Of a DNA stretch of 64,000 bases, positions 49,560 through 59,282 are shown piece by piece (the first letter of the stretch is position 1; each line of letters begins with the position of its first letter). The stretch spans positions 273,265 to 337,264 of the forward strand of contig NZ_KE387187.1 of NCBI RefSeq assembly GCF_000430645.1, written 5' to 3'. The translations under genes were made by a program, and so were the position numbers. The notes under the pieces are model-generated. The model saw nothing but the letters and a program-made list of their open reading frames with translations. It searched no databases and was not told the DNA's origin. This DNA is from Aquimarina latercula DSM 2041. Lineage in GTDB: Bacteria > Bacteroidota > Bacteroidia > Flavobacteriales > Flavobacteriaceae.

Positions 49560-50560
49560 GAAAATTCTTCAAAAGCTTTTGACTCAAAGACCAAAACAGA
49601 GGAGACAAATAAAGAAAAAAGTGCTTTTTACAGTAAAATTAATCAGTTGTGAGTTGAAAATGATTTTTTAATAAAGTCTTGGAACGACGAGTACTCCCGA
49701 AAACAGCAAATGGTTGTACAATTCCATTCAACACTAAGCCTTACTCAACAATGTGAACTATTAGAAATTAATCGTTCAGGAGTATATCATAAATCTAAAG
49801 GAGAAAGTCCGCTAGACCTAAAATTAATGAAAGAGATCGCTAGGCAATTTTCAAAGCATCCTTGCTACGGTGTAAAACGCATGATCGATTATCTCAATCT
49901 GGATTTAGGATATCGTATGAATATCAAGAGAGTCCGAAGACTTTGTAAACTAATGGGACTTCAAACTATCTGCGTTAGACCAAAGACTACTATTAGGAGA
50001 TAAAACAAGTTTTGTGTATCCAAATTTATTAAAAACCCTTTAGATCCACCACCCTAATCAAGTATAGCAAACCGATATTACTTATATCCCGATGTTTCGC
50101 GAGTTTATGTAAATAGGTTCTAATGAAGTACATATCGAAAAATATGGAACTGGAGTATTTCTAATTCAATAAGTATAGAATGGTGCATTGAATTAGTAAA
50201 TGATACTATTGAGAAATATGGAACTTGATAAATTCATAATTCAGATCAAAAATAACAATATACTAGCGATATTTTTATAACCACTTTGAAAAAGTACCAA
50301 ATACAAATCTGAATAGATGGAAAAGGACTCGCTCATCATAATAAATATCTAGAGAGGTTTTGCTAGTACTTGAAATACAAAAAATACACCTTAAATCCGC
50401 CTATTGGTAGATTAGATTTGTATCAAAAAGTAAAGAGATATTGAACTTTATAGTAATAGAAGAGAGCATACGAAATTAGAAAAGTACCTCCAAATCAAAA
50501 ATTTTACAAAAAACCAATCGCTTCTTAATAATTAAAAATATCCTTAAACTGCCCAATGGA
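49560..50560 (+). pseudogene. IS3-family orfB-like transposase relic
   Basis: The readable middle (49710-50003) is MVVQFHSTLSLTQQCELLEI followed by NRSGVYHKSKG and HPCYGVKRMIDYLN, typical of the N-terminal half of IS3-group OrfB. The DDE region downstream is recognisable in pieces despite many stops and shifts: QTDITYIPMF at about 50070, NSDQK at about 50243, and LYQKVKRY near the end. It is long decayed. Confidence 0.7.
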
Positions 50561-50578
50561 TTGGGAGTATCATACCAT

Positions 50579-50612
50579 AAAAAAGCTCTAGACGTAAAAC
50601 ATCTAGAGCAAA
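50579..50612 (-). terminator. Rho-independent terminator
   Basis: The perfect 8-bp stem GCTCTAGA / TCTAGAGC (50586-50593 with 50603-50610) is followed on the minus strand by TTTTTTATGG. It lies 135 bp downstream of the S1 peptidase gene. Confidence 0.75.
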
Positions 50613-50747
50613 ATTATACTTCACTTAAATTAGAATATTGCACTAGTTAATCAAATAATTATTAAAATATGTTCTAACTACTTCGTTAAGAGGATAATTA
50701 ACCAGAAACGTAAATAACCTTATTGGGAAACAACGTACATAATATCT

Positions 50748-52436
50748 CTATCTATTAATAACAATTTTTTTAGTAAAGATTTTGTTGTTTAATGTATTAG
50801 TAATTGACACAAAGTATATACCATCAACATATGATGTCATATCCAAAACGATACTATTTTCGATTAACTCTCCTCGTCCTATTTCTTGTCCCATAACATT
50901 AAAAAGAGTATACCTTAAAATGTCTCCAGAATTGTTGATCATATTAATGATTCCATTGGACGGATTAGGATAAATTTTTGCGATATCATCAACTAATTTA
51001 TTATTTTCTTCTTCTACAACCGAATTCGAATTAACATCCTTTTTAACCCATTTAGAAAAAGAATTAAGAGTTTTAGCACCAGTACCTTTCGGATCTAACC
51101 AATTACGAAGTCTTGTACCATTAGTATTTCCCGAATTCCAAGAAACAGAGAATCTCCCATAATTGTCGTCTAAACCGTTATCATTAGTTCCATAACAAGC
51201 AGCAGATCCGCCAGCTAACTGGCCTATAATTCTTCCTGTGCTATCAAAAAGTGCGGATCCTGATGATCCTGGTTCTGTAACTCCTAAATCCCAGTCATCA
51301 ATTTTCCACGCCTTCAAAACTGCTTTTCCGTCACCATTCAAATCAAAAGTTGAATATTTCGGTCGAGCATTGTCTCTACATACTTTCATAACATCGCCCC
51401 AAGGGTGATGAATACCTACAGTATAACCTGTTGGTCTTTTGCCCGAGCGATCCCAACCAGCAAATTCTAACCGCCAATTACCCAATCCTCCTGTTAAGCG
51501 GAGAAGCTTAAAATCAGAATTTGAATTGCTAGCCAATCTTTTAGCTCCACTGGTCGTTTGTTTCATACTACCATTTGTACTATTAGCTGTAGTACCACAG
51601 GAAGTTTTTGGACTTACCCAATTAAAACGAAATGCCCAAGTAGATTCTGATCCAGTATTACAATGGTTGGCTGTCAAAAGAAAAGGAGTCCCATCATTCT
51701 TTGTGTTATTAATTAGAGTTCCTGAGCAGGTAGACCCATTCATAATAACCAAAGCTACTGAGTGCTTTAGTTTATTTTTAAGATTATTAAAATCTTTACC
51801 AACCCAACAATTCACATCTCTGTTACAATCACCGGAGTCATTTAATGCCTTTTGTTGAGTCTCTACATCGGTAACTGATCGGTAACCATGTATTACTCTT
51901 CCAATATTAAGCTTTCCTTGACCAATAACGCTTTTAGGCTCTCTATATTCTATCCATACTTTTTCTCCTGATACCATCCAAGTACCTAACATTTCATCAG
52001 CGCTATTAAAAACATTGGTATATGCACCTAATAAATCCGTTTTATCATCATTATAAAAATATATCGTGGCGCCAATAGGTATGCTATATTTATCGAACAC
52101 AAAATTTAATGTTTTTGCTCCGTCAGAATAAATCCCTAATCGATATAAGTGATCTCCGTTAGGAAGAATATCTAACGTACCGTCCTTTTTGACATCCACA
52201 TCCACTTTAAATTCATGACCAAATCTATATGGTTTGGATCTATCAGAATCATTAACTTTATCTTCTGCTCTAATTTTTTTCAAGTTAAATAAGGGCATTT
52301 GAATTTCTGAAATATTTTTTTTAGAACTTTTTAAAAATTCTTCTTCCCAACTAGCAGGTTTTCCTTCATTGGTAACTTGACCTATAAATATCGCAGAATA
52401 AAATATCATTAGGGCACTTGCAATAGTTTTTTTCAT
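50748..52436 (-). CDS. Secreted lysyl-endopeptidase-like S1 serine peptidase (T9SS)
   Basis: This 562-residue protein has a signal peptide (about 1-20). The pro-region (about 25-200) has RFGHEFKVDVDVKKDGTLDI and KTLNFVFDKYSIPIGATIYFY. The catalytic trypsin-like domain (about 205-460) carries LLTANHC (H258), DFKLLRL (D308) and EPGSSGSALF (S392). Several Cys (204, 210, 237, 259, 280, 353) probably form disulfides as in Achromobacter lysyl endopeptidase. A T9SS sorting domain starts at IYPNPSNG (about 490). It is a paralog of the peptidase at 60259-62190 but lacks the latter's extra Cys-rich module. Cleavage after Lys is suggested by family, not visible here. Confidence 0.85.
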   Translation of the reverse strand: MKKTIASALMIFYSAIFIGQVTNEGKPASWEEEFLKSSKKNISEIQMPLFNLKKIRAEDKVNDSDRSKPYRFGHEFKVDVDVKKDGTLDILPNGDHLYRLGIYSDGAKTLNFVFDKYSIPIGATIYFYNDDKTDLLGAYTNVFNSADEMLGTWMVSGEKVWIEYREPKSVIGQGKLNIGRVIHGYRSVTDVETQQKALNDSGDCNRDVNCWVGKDFNNLKNKLKHSVALVIMNGSTCSGTLINNTKNDGTPFLLTANHCNTGSESTWAFRFNWVSPKTSCGTTANSTNGSMKQTTSGAKRLASNSNSDFKLLRLTGGLGNWRLEFAGWDRSGKRPTGYTVGIHHPWGDVMKVCRDNARPKYSTFDLNGDGKAVLKAWKIDDWDLGVTEPGSSGSALFDSTGRIIGQLAGGSAACYGTNDNGLDDNYGRFSVSWNSGNTNGTRLRNWLDPKGTGAKTLNSFSKWVKKDVNSNSVVEEENNKLVDDIAKIYPNPSNGIINMINNSGDILRYTLFNVMGQEIGRGELIENSIVLDMTSYVDGIYFVSITNTLNNKIFTKKIVINR

Positions 52437-52744
52437 TTGTGTAAATTTTAAATTTGGTTTAATATTAATTTGGTGATGTTCTAGAAAGAAAATGAAATAG
52501 CAAATATCAGTTATTACAAAACTTACAATTGAAAAATAAAGAACTATGGATTTGTTATTTTTAATAGAATTAAACCATTAAATATTAATTATTTTAAAAA
52601 AAAATGTGTCACATAATTCCTGAAATCATAATAAGCTACTTTACAGATAATAAATTAGAAGATATAGCTTAAAAAACAACTCTTAGACGGCATATCTATA
52701 TGTCAAAAAGGTATAATTACCTAAGACCATGAATTGACTTTATA
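52437..52744. other. Intergenic spacer
   Basis: About 310 bp upstream of the S1 peptidase gene. It is AT-rich with no gene. It should contain the peptidase promoter, but the phased GTTAG repeat seen upstream of the other peptidase genes is not present. Confidence 0.5.
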
Positions 52745-52985
52745 GATTAGTAAACCAGTAATACTTACCGTTGTTCTGAGAGTTATTTAGCCCTTGTACT
52801 AATGTACTGGTATTATTATTATAAGATTTCACAGAATATTTAGGATTAGAAAACTAATTTCACTCCCATTTACTTCTAAGCTCTTAATACCATAGCTTAT
52901 TTAGGAATTACCTGAAGCCACTGTCATATTAATCGTACTGCCATTAATATCCATTGCAGATGAAAATAAAATTATCTCAAACCAG
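52745..52985 (-). pseudogene. Decayed duplicate of the small lipoprotein gene at 54672-55178
   Basis: The DNA at 52745-52975 aligns almost base for base with 54672-54890, the 3' half of the intact lipoprotein gene. Shared pieces include TTAGTAAACCAGTAATACT and the segment coding MDINGSTINM and ASGNS. Stops and small deletions break the frame (for example the stop after TVASGNS). It sits directly behind the M57 peptidase gene. Confidence 0.7.
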
Positions 52986-53081
52986 TTAATATTTTCCCAA
53001 ATATGAGGAAGAACTACATTAACAAGATTTTTCTGATAAAGACCTCCTGCAAACTTTGTATTACAAGAGGTCTCACATTCT

Positions 53082-53951
53082 CTATCTAGGCACAAATCCA
53101 TATAACGCACGCATTGCCACAATATCTTGGTTGGTAAACCATCTACCTGCAAGAGGTGCAGTTGCCACCATAATAGAATTTTGACTTCTACCCGTATTAT
53201 CTGTCCCAGGAATATGTATAGCTCCTAATTCGCTAACCGGTTCCCCATTTGCACGCCAATCACTATGACGCAATCCAAATTGGTGTCCTACCTCGTGCAT
53301 AATAAGTTCTCTAAAATTAGCTCTATCATCAAAATCAGCAAGTATAGATGGAGTCCAATTTACTCGAATAGTTCTTCCAGGTCTATTATTTGCTGGAAAT
53401 TCAGCAAGTGCATAGAAATTACCAATCGTATTGTCCCAAAACACAGCAATATCTCTTTGAGTATTGCCAAAATCAGCTCCATTTGCAAACACAGCCCTTA
53501 ATGTGATAGAAGTATCTAAAGTATTATTAAATTGCCAAATAGCATCTCCAATAGCTTGTCTTTGGTATTGTGCATTCATATCAAAGAAGGCAATCGTATA
53601 TTGTCTATTTCGTGCTGCCAAATTAGTTGTTCTAAATAATTTTTCATTCCCATCTTCACTATTTGAATCTGATTCCAAATTATCTAAATTTCCTATATTA
53701 GCCACGGCATATGTAAGGTCATTATAGACATAAAATTCTTCAGAAGTACCATCTGGATAAGATAAAACGTTCTTTTTGGTTTTTTCTTGGTCAAACCCTA
53801 TTTTAGTCAAATTTGCTTGTTCTTGTTTAGTAAAAGTTTTAGATTCCTGTAATTCAGGATTGAGGTCTTCGTTCTCGCAAGAGAAAAATAAGCTCGATGC
53901 AGCAACTAAGGCTAGCGTAAAAGTCGGAAATCCTAATTGTAAATTTTTCAT
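53082..53951 (-). CDS. M57-type (dual-action HEIGH) zinc metallopeptidase lipoprotein
   Basis: This 289-residue protein has a lipobox LFFSC (C25) and an N-terminal region (30-105) with FTKQEQANLTKIGFD. The catalytic domain (about 115-289) has the zinc motif HEVGHQFGLRH (H219, E220, H223, H229) and a Met-turn in SIMVATAP (M261). The arrangement fits M57 or related metzincins. No T9SS tail is present, so lipid anchoring is the likely localisation. The region just upstream of the ATG is unusual, with three 10-bp tandem repeats and a palindromic element between it and a GTCAG repeat. The end of the gene abuts the decayed lipoprotein copy. Confidence 0.75.
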   Translation of the reverse strand: MKNLQLGFPTFTLALVAASSLFFSCENEDLNPELQESKTFTKQEQANLTKIGFDQEKTKKNVLSYPDGTSEEFYVYNDLTYAVANIGNLDNLESDSNSEDGNEKLFRTTNLAARNRQYTIAFFDMNAQYQRQAIGDAIWQFNNTLDTSITLRAVFANGADFGNTQRDIAVFWDNTIGNFYALAEFPANNRPGRTIRVNWTPSILADFDDRANFRELIMHEVGHQFGLRHSDWRANGEPVSELGAIHIPGTDNTGRSQNSIMVATAPLAGRWFTNQDIVAMRALYGFVPR

Positions 53952-53982
53952 AATTTTAAATAATTTTAAATAATTTTAAATA
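53951..53982. repeat. 10-bp tandem repeat in the 5' leader of the M57 gene
   Basis: Three copies of TAATTTTAAA (53951-53980) lie immediately upstream of the ATG (minus strand). They replace the normal A-rich leader. Copy-number change here could alter translation. Confidence 0.7.
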
Positions 53983-53983
53983 A

Positions 53984-54095
53984 TCCTCGGGGCAAGCACA
54001 CGAGGCATTCAACGGAAGAAAGTTTATTTTTTAGTTTGATGAAAACCTAAGGTTTTCAAACTTTCCTCTAAACCACAGACGCAAGCGTCAGGGAA
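53984..54095. repeat. REP-like palindromic element
   Basis: CCTCGGGGCAAGCACACGAGG (53985-54005) resembles the left end of the mini-element at 30.6 kb. An internal palindrome GAAAACCTAAGGTTTTC (54040-54056) and GACGCAAGCGTC (54078-54089) follow. The core GCAAGC is shared with the other palindromes in this window. It is probably an inserted non-autonomous element. Confidence 0.6.
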
Positions 54096-54169
54096 TTCTA
54101 TTGATTAAATTTTTAAAAAATGCCGATCCTGGTAAAACTAGTTGAAAGATATACCAAGTTTCAATTTAG

Positions 54170-54185
54170 GTCAGCAAATAGTCAG
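54170..54185 (-). promoter_or_regulatory. Variant phased repeat upstream of the M57 gene
   Basis: GTCAG at 54170-54174 and 54181-54185 are 11 bp apart, a C-for-T variant of the GTTAG repeats upstream of five other genes. They lie about 218 bp from the ATG, with the REP-like element and tandem repeats in between. Confidence 0.4.
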
Positions 54186-54671
54186 CGTTACGAATAGCCC
54201 ATTGAAAGGAAAACTAGCATAAACGTCAGTGTATTTTTTAACACAGATGGAGTTAAAGTCTCAATTGCAACTTTTTTCAGATCCATTATTTAACGTTAAT
54301 TAGCTAAATGACTTAATGTCCATTAAATGAAACACTAATTTAATATTTTGTAAAGGTGACTAAGGACAGATAGCTAAAAGGTCTAAAAAACATTGGCCAT
54401 TTTAGATAGTTTTAGGCAGAATAGAACTATTACTACTATTCTTTGGATTCCTAAACTTATAAAGATGTTCTTTTAAAAGATCATATAGTTTCCATATCTA
54501 AAAAACCACACTATCATAAAAAACTTCAGATCTATTAGCCATTGAAGCATGACAATTAGTTGTTAAAAACATCAAAATACTAATGCATTACGATCCTATT
54601 TATGTAATACACCTCTTAAATAGTATGTATCTCTATTAAAGAGGTGTTACCATCTAAAACATTAACAAGAT
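54186..54671. other. Spacer with hairpin at 54609-54647
   Basis: About 485 bp without a gene. It contains the inverted repeat ACACCTCTT / AAGAGGTGT (54609-54617 with 54639-54647), 25 bp behind the stop of the small lipoprotein gene. This is a candidate terminator for it on the minus strand, though the T tract is poor. Confidence 0.5.
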
Positions 54672-55178
54672 TTATTGTTTAGTAAACCAGTAATACTCAC
54701 TATTATTCTGAGAGTTTTCATTTAGCGCTTGTACTAATAAACCAGTATTATTATTAAAAGATTGCACTGAATATTTAAGATCAGAAAAACTAATTTCGTT
54801 TCCATTTACTTCTATGCTCTCAGTACCATAGCTTGTTTCAGAGTTTCCCGAAGCTGCTATCATATTAATTGTACTACCATTTATGTCCCAAGTATTCACG
54901 TAAAATAAAAAAGTTCCAAAACCAAAATCTATTGAAGGACTCGTTGTACTTGTCCAACCTGTTTCTGGAGTCCATTTATTTGTTACTTGCCATTTGCCGT
55001 CAAGAGATAACTCATTAATGGCTTTAACACTCAAGTTATTTGGATCAATGAGTTTCAAAGCCTCAACTTGTTGTTCTTGTTGTTCTAGTTGTTGTTGTTC
55101 GATCGATTCGTCTTTATCGCAGGATACGATTAGCGTAGTTGATAATAATAAAGTTAAAAAGGTTTTTTGAGCATTCAT
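54672..55178 (-). CDS. Small lipocalin-like lipoprotein
   Basis: This 168-residue protein has a lipobox IVSC (C20), a Glu/Gln-rich linker (28-42, QQQLEQQEQQVEAL) and then a compact beta-rich domain of about 115 residues. The domain begins DGKWQVTNKWTPETGW, contains DINGSTINMIAASGNSETSY and ends EYYWFTKQ. The order resembles the lipocalin-like domains common in flavobacterial lipoproteins (a GxW motif near the start of the barrel: DGKW). No function is known. A decayed second copy of its 3' half lies at 52745-52985. The gene is flanked by secreted peptidase and beta-helix genes and no operon partner is close. Confidence 0.65.
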   Translation of the reverse strand: MNAQKTFLTLLLSTTLIVSCDKDESIEQQQLEQQEQQVEALKLIDPNNLSVKAINELSLDGKWQVTNKWTPETGWTSTTSPSIDFGFGTFLFYVNTWDINGSTINMIAASGNSETSYGTESIEVNGNEISFSDLKYSVQSFNNNTGLLVQALNENSQNNSEYYWFTKQ

Positions 55179-55377
55179 AATATTTATATTTAGTTAAAAT
55201 TAAAATTTTTAAGTGAGAGAGTACTATTCCTGATTAGATTAGCTCAATCTAAATCAATATTAGTTCTCTAGCTTCTTATTGTTACCTAGGGCGATAAGCA
55301 CCAATTTGTTATTATATTAAATTCCGAAAATTTAGCTTTACATTATAATTGTGATTACTTTAGACAACTTAGTAAGT

Positions 55378-57828
55378 TTATTGAACCACAATTCTAATAC
55401 TCTTAGATTCTATTTTTAAATAGTAAATACCCTTCTTAGTGAAATTGTCTGAACTAATTTGGCTTTTTATATCTACTAATTGTTCAAATAATAATCTTCC
55501 CAAAACGTCGTAAATTCTTACAGTATCACCTTGCTGGCTGCCTTTTATTGTAATTTTCTCTGATAATTTCACAGGGTTTGGGTACACACTAAGATTAGAA
55601 TCTATGTTATTGACGCTTTTTGTAGACTCCTCAATATCATTTACAATCCCCCATCTAAAGACATCCCAACCTCGATCACCTATATCTGATATCGCACTCA
55701 GTTGTTTTGATTCTAAACTGAGTTGAGCACGGACATATTTATCATCAAAAGTTTTGAAAGCAACTTTTCCTTCCCCTAAACTTTCCCAAGTAAAAGTTTC
55801 CCAACCTAGTTTGGTGATAGATCTTGCTTCTAATTCGCTATTATTATCATATCTAACCTGGACATATTTATTATTCATCAAGGATCTTAAGTGTACCTTC
55901 CCGCTTCCAGCATCTTCAACCTTAAACTGTTCGCTAAGTCCTACCTCATCAGAACTAGCTCTCAAAGGAGCATTAGTTATACTTTCAACGGCACTAACAT
56001 ACTCTAGGTTACTCCTATCGGTTCTCAACCAAATTGTTTTTCCTATGGGTGCCTCATTTACTTCATCTTCTGAAACCGACTCTATTTTCCATTTTGCAGA
56101 ATCTTTTATCGGAATTTGAAATCTAACGTAATTATCGTCAATCCCAACAGCGTGGATTAACCTCAAAATTGAATCATCACTGGACAATATTGATTGTTTT
56201 TCATTACCTCCAGGAAAAATCTCAAAATCCTCTCCTGATTTGATGATTGACCAAAACGGTAAGCTGGCAGTAGAATCATATAGAAAAGGAAATATATTCT
56301 GTGGTAAGTCATTAATAATGTCAAACTCCGTATACCCTAAATGGGTTTCTAAATAATCTCCAGTACCTACACTCTTTATATGATAGGTGTAAGGGGGATT
56401 AAAAGTAATTTCCCATTGAGTATAAACTCCTGTAGTATCCTCTGTGGATAAACCTTCGCTTGATGCTATCAATTTTTTTCCATCTTTTTTATTTTCGATA
56501 GTGTATATCCCATCAGGTAATATTGCAGGAGCCGGATTTATATAATTAATCCTCTGTAAAGCTTCCGGAACACCTTCTATTCTCGTTTCAGTGTCCTCTT
56601 CAGACACATTCATTTTGACACCTTTATTCTGATCTAGATTTAATCCAGGGTTATTTTCAATTTTTATACTTTTTGAAATTAACTCAAAGGGAATAGGTTC
56701 TCGATCTCTTGCTTCATAAAAAGTAAGATCTATAGCATTATTATTTACCGCTTCAGCTGCAATAAAATTATTTCCTTTTATCGTAATATTATTGGGAGCA
56801 TAAGCAGAGATAAAAAAATTATAAACCCCGTTTATAGTATTGTCTATAAAATCAATATCAGATGATATCTGCAATTCTCTATCCAATTGTACAATACGCG
56901 ATTTTTGGTTTATATCCTCTACATTACAATTAAAAACATTGTTGCTTACTATGATATTATTAGAGAATTCCTCAATATGGATTAAATCAACTGCTCCAGA
57001 ATTATCATTAAAAGTACAATTATCAATTATTACGTTTTCGATTCGGGACAATGCGATACCTGAATTCTGAATTAGACAATTTTTAAAAGTCGTACCACTA
57101 AAATCCCATATAACTGGATACTCACTGTTTCCAGCATCAAGCGAAATAGCTCTATCATCAAATCCGATAACAGCATCTGGTACAATTTCGGAATTGATCA
57201 TCTGTGTTTTGGGAGCAGAATTGATCCTTCCATGACGATTTGCCCAATACCCTGTTCTCCTGTAATTAATTATTGATAAATTCGTCATCTCAACTCCAAT
57301 TCCATTTCCCGTATGTATAGCATATGCTCCTCCATTGAGAATTACGTTGCTAAAAATAATACCTGTATAATTTAATTGTTCAACAATAATTGGATTTTCC
57401 GCTAAGTATGTGGTATGTCTCGCATCGATAAGAATATCAAAAACATTATTTCCTAAATTCTTTTTCTCTAATGCGATATTTATAAATTCCACATCATTAG
57501 AACGAATTGCAAAAGAAGCAGTATTACTGAAAATAGTTTTTATACCAGAAGCTCCTACATTATCTGGATCAAAAGATTCTATAGCAATTTCCCCTTTAAG
57601 CGTGATAGGTTTATTAATTAAAACATTAGTAATACCGTCCAAATCATATGACTCGCTCTCGAAAATCAAGATATCTCCATCATCTGCTTTATCGATTGCT
57701 GTTTGGATTTTTAAAGCAATATTACCACTGTTGCCATACTCCTGATCGAAAAATATATCTTTAGCCTCCACCGAAGCTATCCGAGTTATTAATAAAATTA
57801 AAAAAAATTGAAAACTTTTAACTAACAT
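55378..57828 (-). CDS. Secreted beta-helix protein with beta-trefoil modules (T9SS)
   Basis: This 816-residue protein has a signal peptide (about 1-22). A parallel beta-helix domain (about 25-420) has the entry cap IALKIQTAIDKADDGDILIF and Asn-ladder strands (NNIIVSNNVFNC, NNITIKGNNF). A ricin-like trefoil segment (about 430-580, DGIYTIENKKDGKKL), a fascin-like module (about 590-725) and a T9SS domain (about 740-816) follow. From about residue 585 to the end the sequence is nearly the same as the C-terminus of the GH5 enzyme at 5426-7840 (shared WLRTDRSN, KYVQVRYDNNSELEA, GWETFTWESLGEGKVAFKTF). The N-terminal catalytic module is thus swapped on a common binding/secretion cassette. Its substrate is unknown. 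Confidence 0.75.
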   Translation of the reverse strand: MLVKSFQFFLILLITRIASVEAKDIFFDQEYGNSGNIALKIQTAIDKADDGDILIFESESYDLDGITNVLINKPITLKGEIAIESFDPDNVGASGIKTIFSNTASFAIRSNDVEFINIALEKKNLGNNVFDILIDARHTTYLAENPIIVEQLNYTGIIFSNVILNGGAYAIHTGNGIGVEMTNLSIINYRRTGYWANRHGRINSAPKTQMINSEIVPDAVIGFDDRAISLDAGNSEYPVIWDFSGTTFKNCLIQNSGIALSRIENVIIDNCTFNDNSGAVDLIHIEEFSNNIIVSNNVFNCNVEDINQKSRIVQLDRELQISSDIDFIDNTINGVYNFFISAYAPNNITIKGNNFIAAEAVNNNAIDLTFYEARDREPIPFELISKSIKIENNPGLNLDQNKGVKMNVSEEDTETRIEGVPEALQRINYINPAPAILPDGIYTIENKKDGKKLIASSEGLSTEDTTGVYTQWEITFNPPYTYHIKSVGTGDYLETHLGYTEFDIINDLPQNIFPFLYDSTASLPFWSIIKSGEDFEIFPGGNEKQSILSSDDSILRLIHAVGIDDNYVRFQIPIKDSAKWKIESVSEDEVNEAPIGKTIWLRTDRSNLEYVSAVESITNAPLRASSDEVGLSEQFKVEDAGSGKVHLRSLMNNKYVQVRYDNNSELEARSITKLGWETFTWESLGEGKVAFKTFDDKYVRAQLSLESKQLSAISDIGDRGWDVFRWGIVNDIEESTKSVNNIDSNLSVYPNPVKLSEKITIKGSQQGDTVRIYDVLGRLLFEQLVDIKSQISSDNFTKKGIYYLKIESKSIRIVVQ

Positions 57829-58235
57829 CTTATATAGGTTTTAAAGAGGTTTTATATATTTTAAAAATTGTTTTGGTAAACTCTGTTAATAATCAATTTT
57901 ATATAAATACAGAAAGGTGCAGACATTATCCTTCTAAAAAACAAATAGAAAAATACTCGGTTAACATCAAATCTCAAGTGGTTAAAACAAGACATTATCT
58001 GTATAAAATTTTAAAATGAAATAAGTGTTACAAGCCCTAGAGACCCCCCTCTAAAAATAGACCTAAAAAAATGTAATTCACTTCACTTACAGATAATCAC
58101 CTTTCTACATTAATATATTTAAATAGTGTATTGTGAAATTCTCAAATATCAATACTAACCAAGTCAATCTACCGTAATAGATTATAAACATCTAATTACT
58201 ATTAGTAACTCGAGCCAATTACACTATTTAGACGA
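57829..58235. other. Intergenic spacer
   Basis: About 400 bp between two minus-strand genes, AT-rich with no ORF of coding character. It should hold the promoter of the beta-helix gene. Confidence 0.5.
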
Positions 58236-59210
58236 CTATCTTGTCCAAGCTTTTCTTCCATGCTCTAAAGCATATACCATTCTTTCCTTTTGAGCTTTAG
58301 TAAACATTACCAATCTCTGATCAGGAGTATAATCCATATAATTCATGAACATTTGGTTATTGCCACATTTGGGATCCTTGCGCGGATGTGTAGCCCACAC
58401 CCCATCATTGTTCTCGCTCTGATTTGGCGTATCCCAAACCTTATCTCCGTTATTACATGCAAATCCTTTGAAAATATGCTCTAAATTCAGAAAATGACCC
58501 ACCTCATGTATTAAGGTTTTCCCGCCTTTTACATTATTGTCATTGTTATTGGAACCCCAAGCACTAAATGCCTGAGAGGCAATCAATACATTATCATCCC
58601 AAACGCTTGGTGCAGTGTATGGCAAGTAAGCCTGCCCGTAATAACCATAAAGTGCCTCAGGGAGCACATATACATTAAGAACCTTTCCAGGTGATACTGG
58701 TGCTAATCCCCCATTCCTCCATCTATTATAATTAGAGTATACTTTAAAGTTTTCATCTACATATCTTCTGTGTATGGCCTGTAATGTAAAATTTACACCT
58801 ACGTTAGCATCCAATCTGGCAAACTCCGCAGGTATTCCTGTATTATTGTTTTCGTTTTTGTTAAAACCGCTATTTAAAATGTTAATCTGTCTCCTAATAA
58901 GCCAATCTGGTATATTCTCCACACTTTTGTTAAATAATACATTAACCACTACAGGCACCTGATAAACTTTGTTAACTTTAGCAGCAGAACTTTTAGAAAA
59001 AGCCTCCATTTTCTTCTCTTCTTGATCGAGAAAGGATTGTAGGCCCGGGTTATTTTTTAACGCTTTTTCTTGTAAGATAGTGCTAGAACAGTGTTTATCG
59101 ACTGCATTTGTAATTGGTTCAATACTTTGCTCGTTTACATCTTCCTTTTGACAGGATGCTAAAAGTAGAAAACAAGATGACACTCTTAGGAATGATTTTA
59201 AATTCTTCAT
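58236..59210 (-). CDS. M43-type (pappalysin-like) zinc metallopeptidase lipoprotein
   Basis: This 324-residue protein has a lipobox LLASC (C20). Its pro-region (25-80) includes LQSFLDQEEKKMEAF. The catalytic domain (82-324) starts with KVYQVPVVVNVLF and carries LIHEVGHFLNLEH (H235, E236, H239, H245). CNNGDKVWDTPNQ and the Met-turn region CGNNQMFMNYMDYTPD, where QRLVMFTKAQKERM follows, are characteristic of M43 cytophagalysin/ulilysin enzymes. Conserved Cys residues (252, 282) probably form the family's disulfide. There is no T9SS tail, so it is likely tethered by lipid. Five phased GTTAG-type half-sites lie 73 bp upstream. Confidence 0.85.
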   Translation of the reverse strand: MKNLKSFLRVSSCFLLLASCQKEDVNEQSIEPITNAVDKHCSSTILQEKALKNNPGLQSFLDQEEKKMEAFSKSSAAKVNKVYQVPVVVNVLFNKSVENIPDWLIRRQINILNSGFNKNENNNTGIPAEFARLDANVGVNFTLQAIHRRYVDENFKVYSNYNRWRNGGLAPVSPGKVLNVYVLPEALYGYYGQAYLPYTAPSVWDDNVLIASQAFSAWGSNNNDNNVKGGKTLIHEVGHFLNLEHIFKGFACNNGDKVWDTPNQSENNDGVWATHPRKDPKCGNNQMFMNYMDYTPDQRLVMFTKAQKERMVYALEHGRKAWTR

Positions 59211-59282
59211 AATAATAAAAATTTGTGTATTTAAAGTTGGTGTAAATAACTCTAATAAATTTAAATTAACATTTTTTTTTAT

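Noticed and set aside
51439..51858. 139-codon + strand ORF within the S1 peptidase gene
   Set aside because: It is antisense to the catalytic domain, with no independent support.
52901..53152. 83-codon minus-strand ORF overlapping the end of the M57 gene
   Set aside because: Its first part is out of frame with the peptidase gene. The only meaningful part (INGSTINM, ASGNS) belongs to the decayed lipoprotein copy listed as a pseudogene.
23611..54095. Scattered GGCAAGCC palindromes as a possible CRISPR array
   Set aside because: The copies are single, far apart and differ in sequence, with no regular spacers. They are IS200-related palindromes.
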